Below the pieces are notes generated by a model. It was given only the letters and a program-made list of their open reading frames with translations, ran no database searches and had not been told where the DNA came from. Shown in pieces: positions 21,125-21,228 of a stretch of 21,228 nt of DNA. Both the position numbers and the translations under genes were made by a program. The stretch spans positions 1 through 21,228 of the forward strand of contig NZ_CALHIQ010000120.1 of assembly GCF_938030725.1 (NCBI RefSeq). Reading direction: 5' to 3'. The first letter of the stretch is position 1. Each line of letters begins with the position of its first letter. The stretch is from an uncultured Fretibacterium sp. (lineage in GTDB: Bacteria; Synergistota; Synergistia; Synergistales; Aminobacteriaceae).

Positions 21125-21228
21125 GTGTTTAATTGTTGGGGCTGCGCCCCGTTGAGATGTTTAGGCGGGCCCCTGCGGGGGCCGGCGAATTTGGCCAGGT
21201 ACCTGGCAAACTTGGCTGGCGTCCCTGA
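21125..21228. repeat. Palindrome-rich intergenic tail
   Basis: After the stop there are three dyads in 100 bases: GGGGC/GCCCC at about 21139-21151, GGCCCC/GGGGCC at about 21168-21183, and the exact 14-base palindrome GCCAGGTACCTGGC at 21194-21207, followed by the related TTGGCTGGC. No T run follows, so none is a clear terminator. They could be part of a dispersed repeat family of the Bacteroidota-like genome. Confidence 0.4.

Overview
This is a GC-rich, densely packed bacterial window. Flagellar chaperones, an M48 protease, a YerC-like TrpR protein, a NitT/TauT-type ABC importer, a modular [FeFe] hydrogenase and a poly-gamma-glutamate-system protein together suggest an anaerobic, motile, fermentative bacterium. 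My best guess is Synergistota (Fretibacterium-like); this is an inference from gene content and style, with no database search. The last ~1.8 kb look different: BACON and Ig-like modules with a C-terminal tail like a type IX secretion signal, which is typical of Bacteroidota. That piece abuts a beheaded gene, so it is probably an assembly or scaffold chimera.

Layout. 1-833: 3' part of a thioredoxin reductase with an appended thioredoxin-fold domain, then a strong terminator. 1045-3204: a fliS / flgN-like / M48 metalloprotease operon behind a sigma28-like promoter, ending in a terminator. 3383-3670: a YerC/YecD-type TrpR-like regulator. It converges, across a bidirectional hairpin, with a minus-strand ABC importer operon (6116-3735: binding protein, permease, ATPase). 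6132-6451: an AT-rich divergent intergenic region with two tandem perfect extended -10 elements. 6452-9998: a two-gene redox operon, a NuoF-like/GltD-like flavoprotein followed by a five-cluster-type [FeFe] hydrogenase whose reading frame is broken at a run of seven C.

10227-11594 (minus): a broken two-domain lipoprotein gene (in-frame TGA plus a frameshift) and a small membrane protein. Divergent from these, 11862-17398 (plus) is a four-gene operon that I regard as the most interesting content. It encodes a VirD4/TraG-like protein with ruined nucleotide-binding motifs, a single-domain ClpB/ClpC-like AAA+ ATPase, a ClpP peptidase with an intact triad but a short N terminus, and an 897-residue protein with a probable HTH, three membrane segments and a long helical-repeat region. 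A 12-bp box occurs in inverted orientation at the -35 regions of both divergent promoters, suggesting common control. I read this as a possible regulated-proteolysis or membrane-signalling module; its function is unknown.

17376-19357 (minus): a poly-gamma-glutamate-system-like protein and the C-terminal part of a C69-family dipeptidase cut off at the probable junction. 19355-21124 (plus): the Bacteroidota-like BACON protein fragment. I saw no tRNA, rRNA, CRISPR array, transposase or phage gene.
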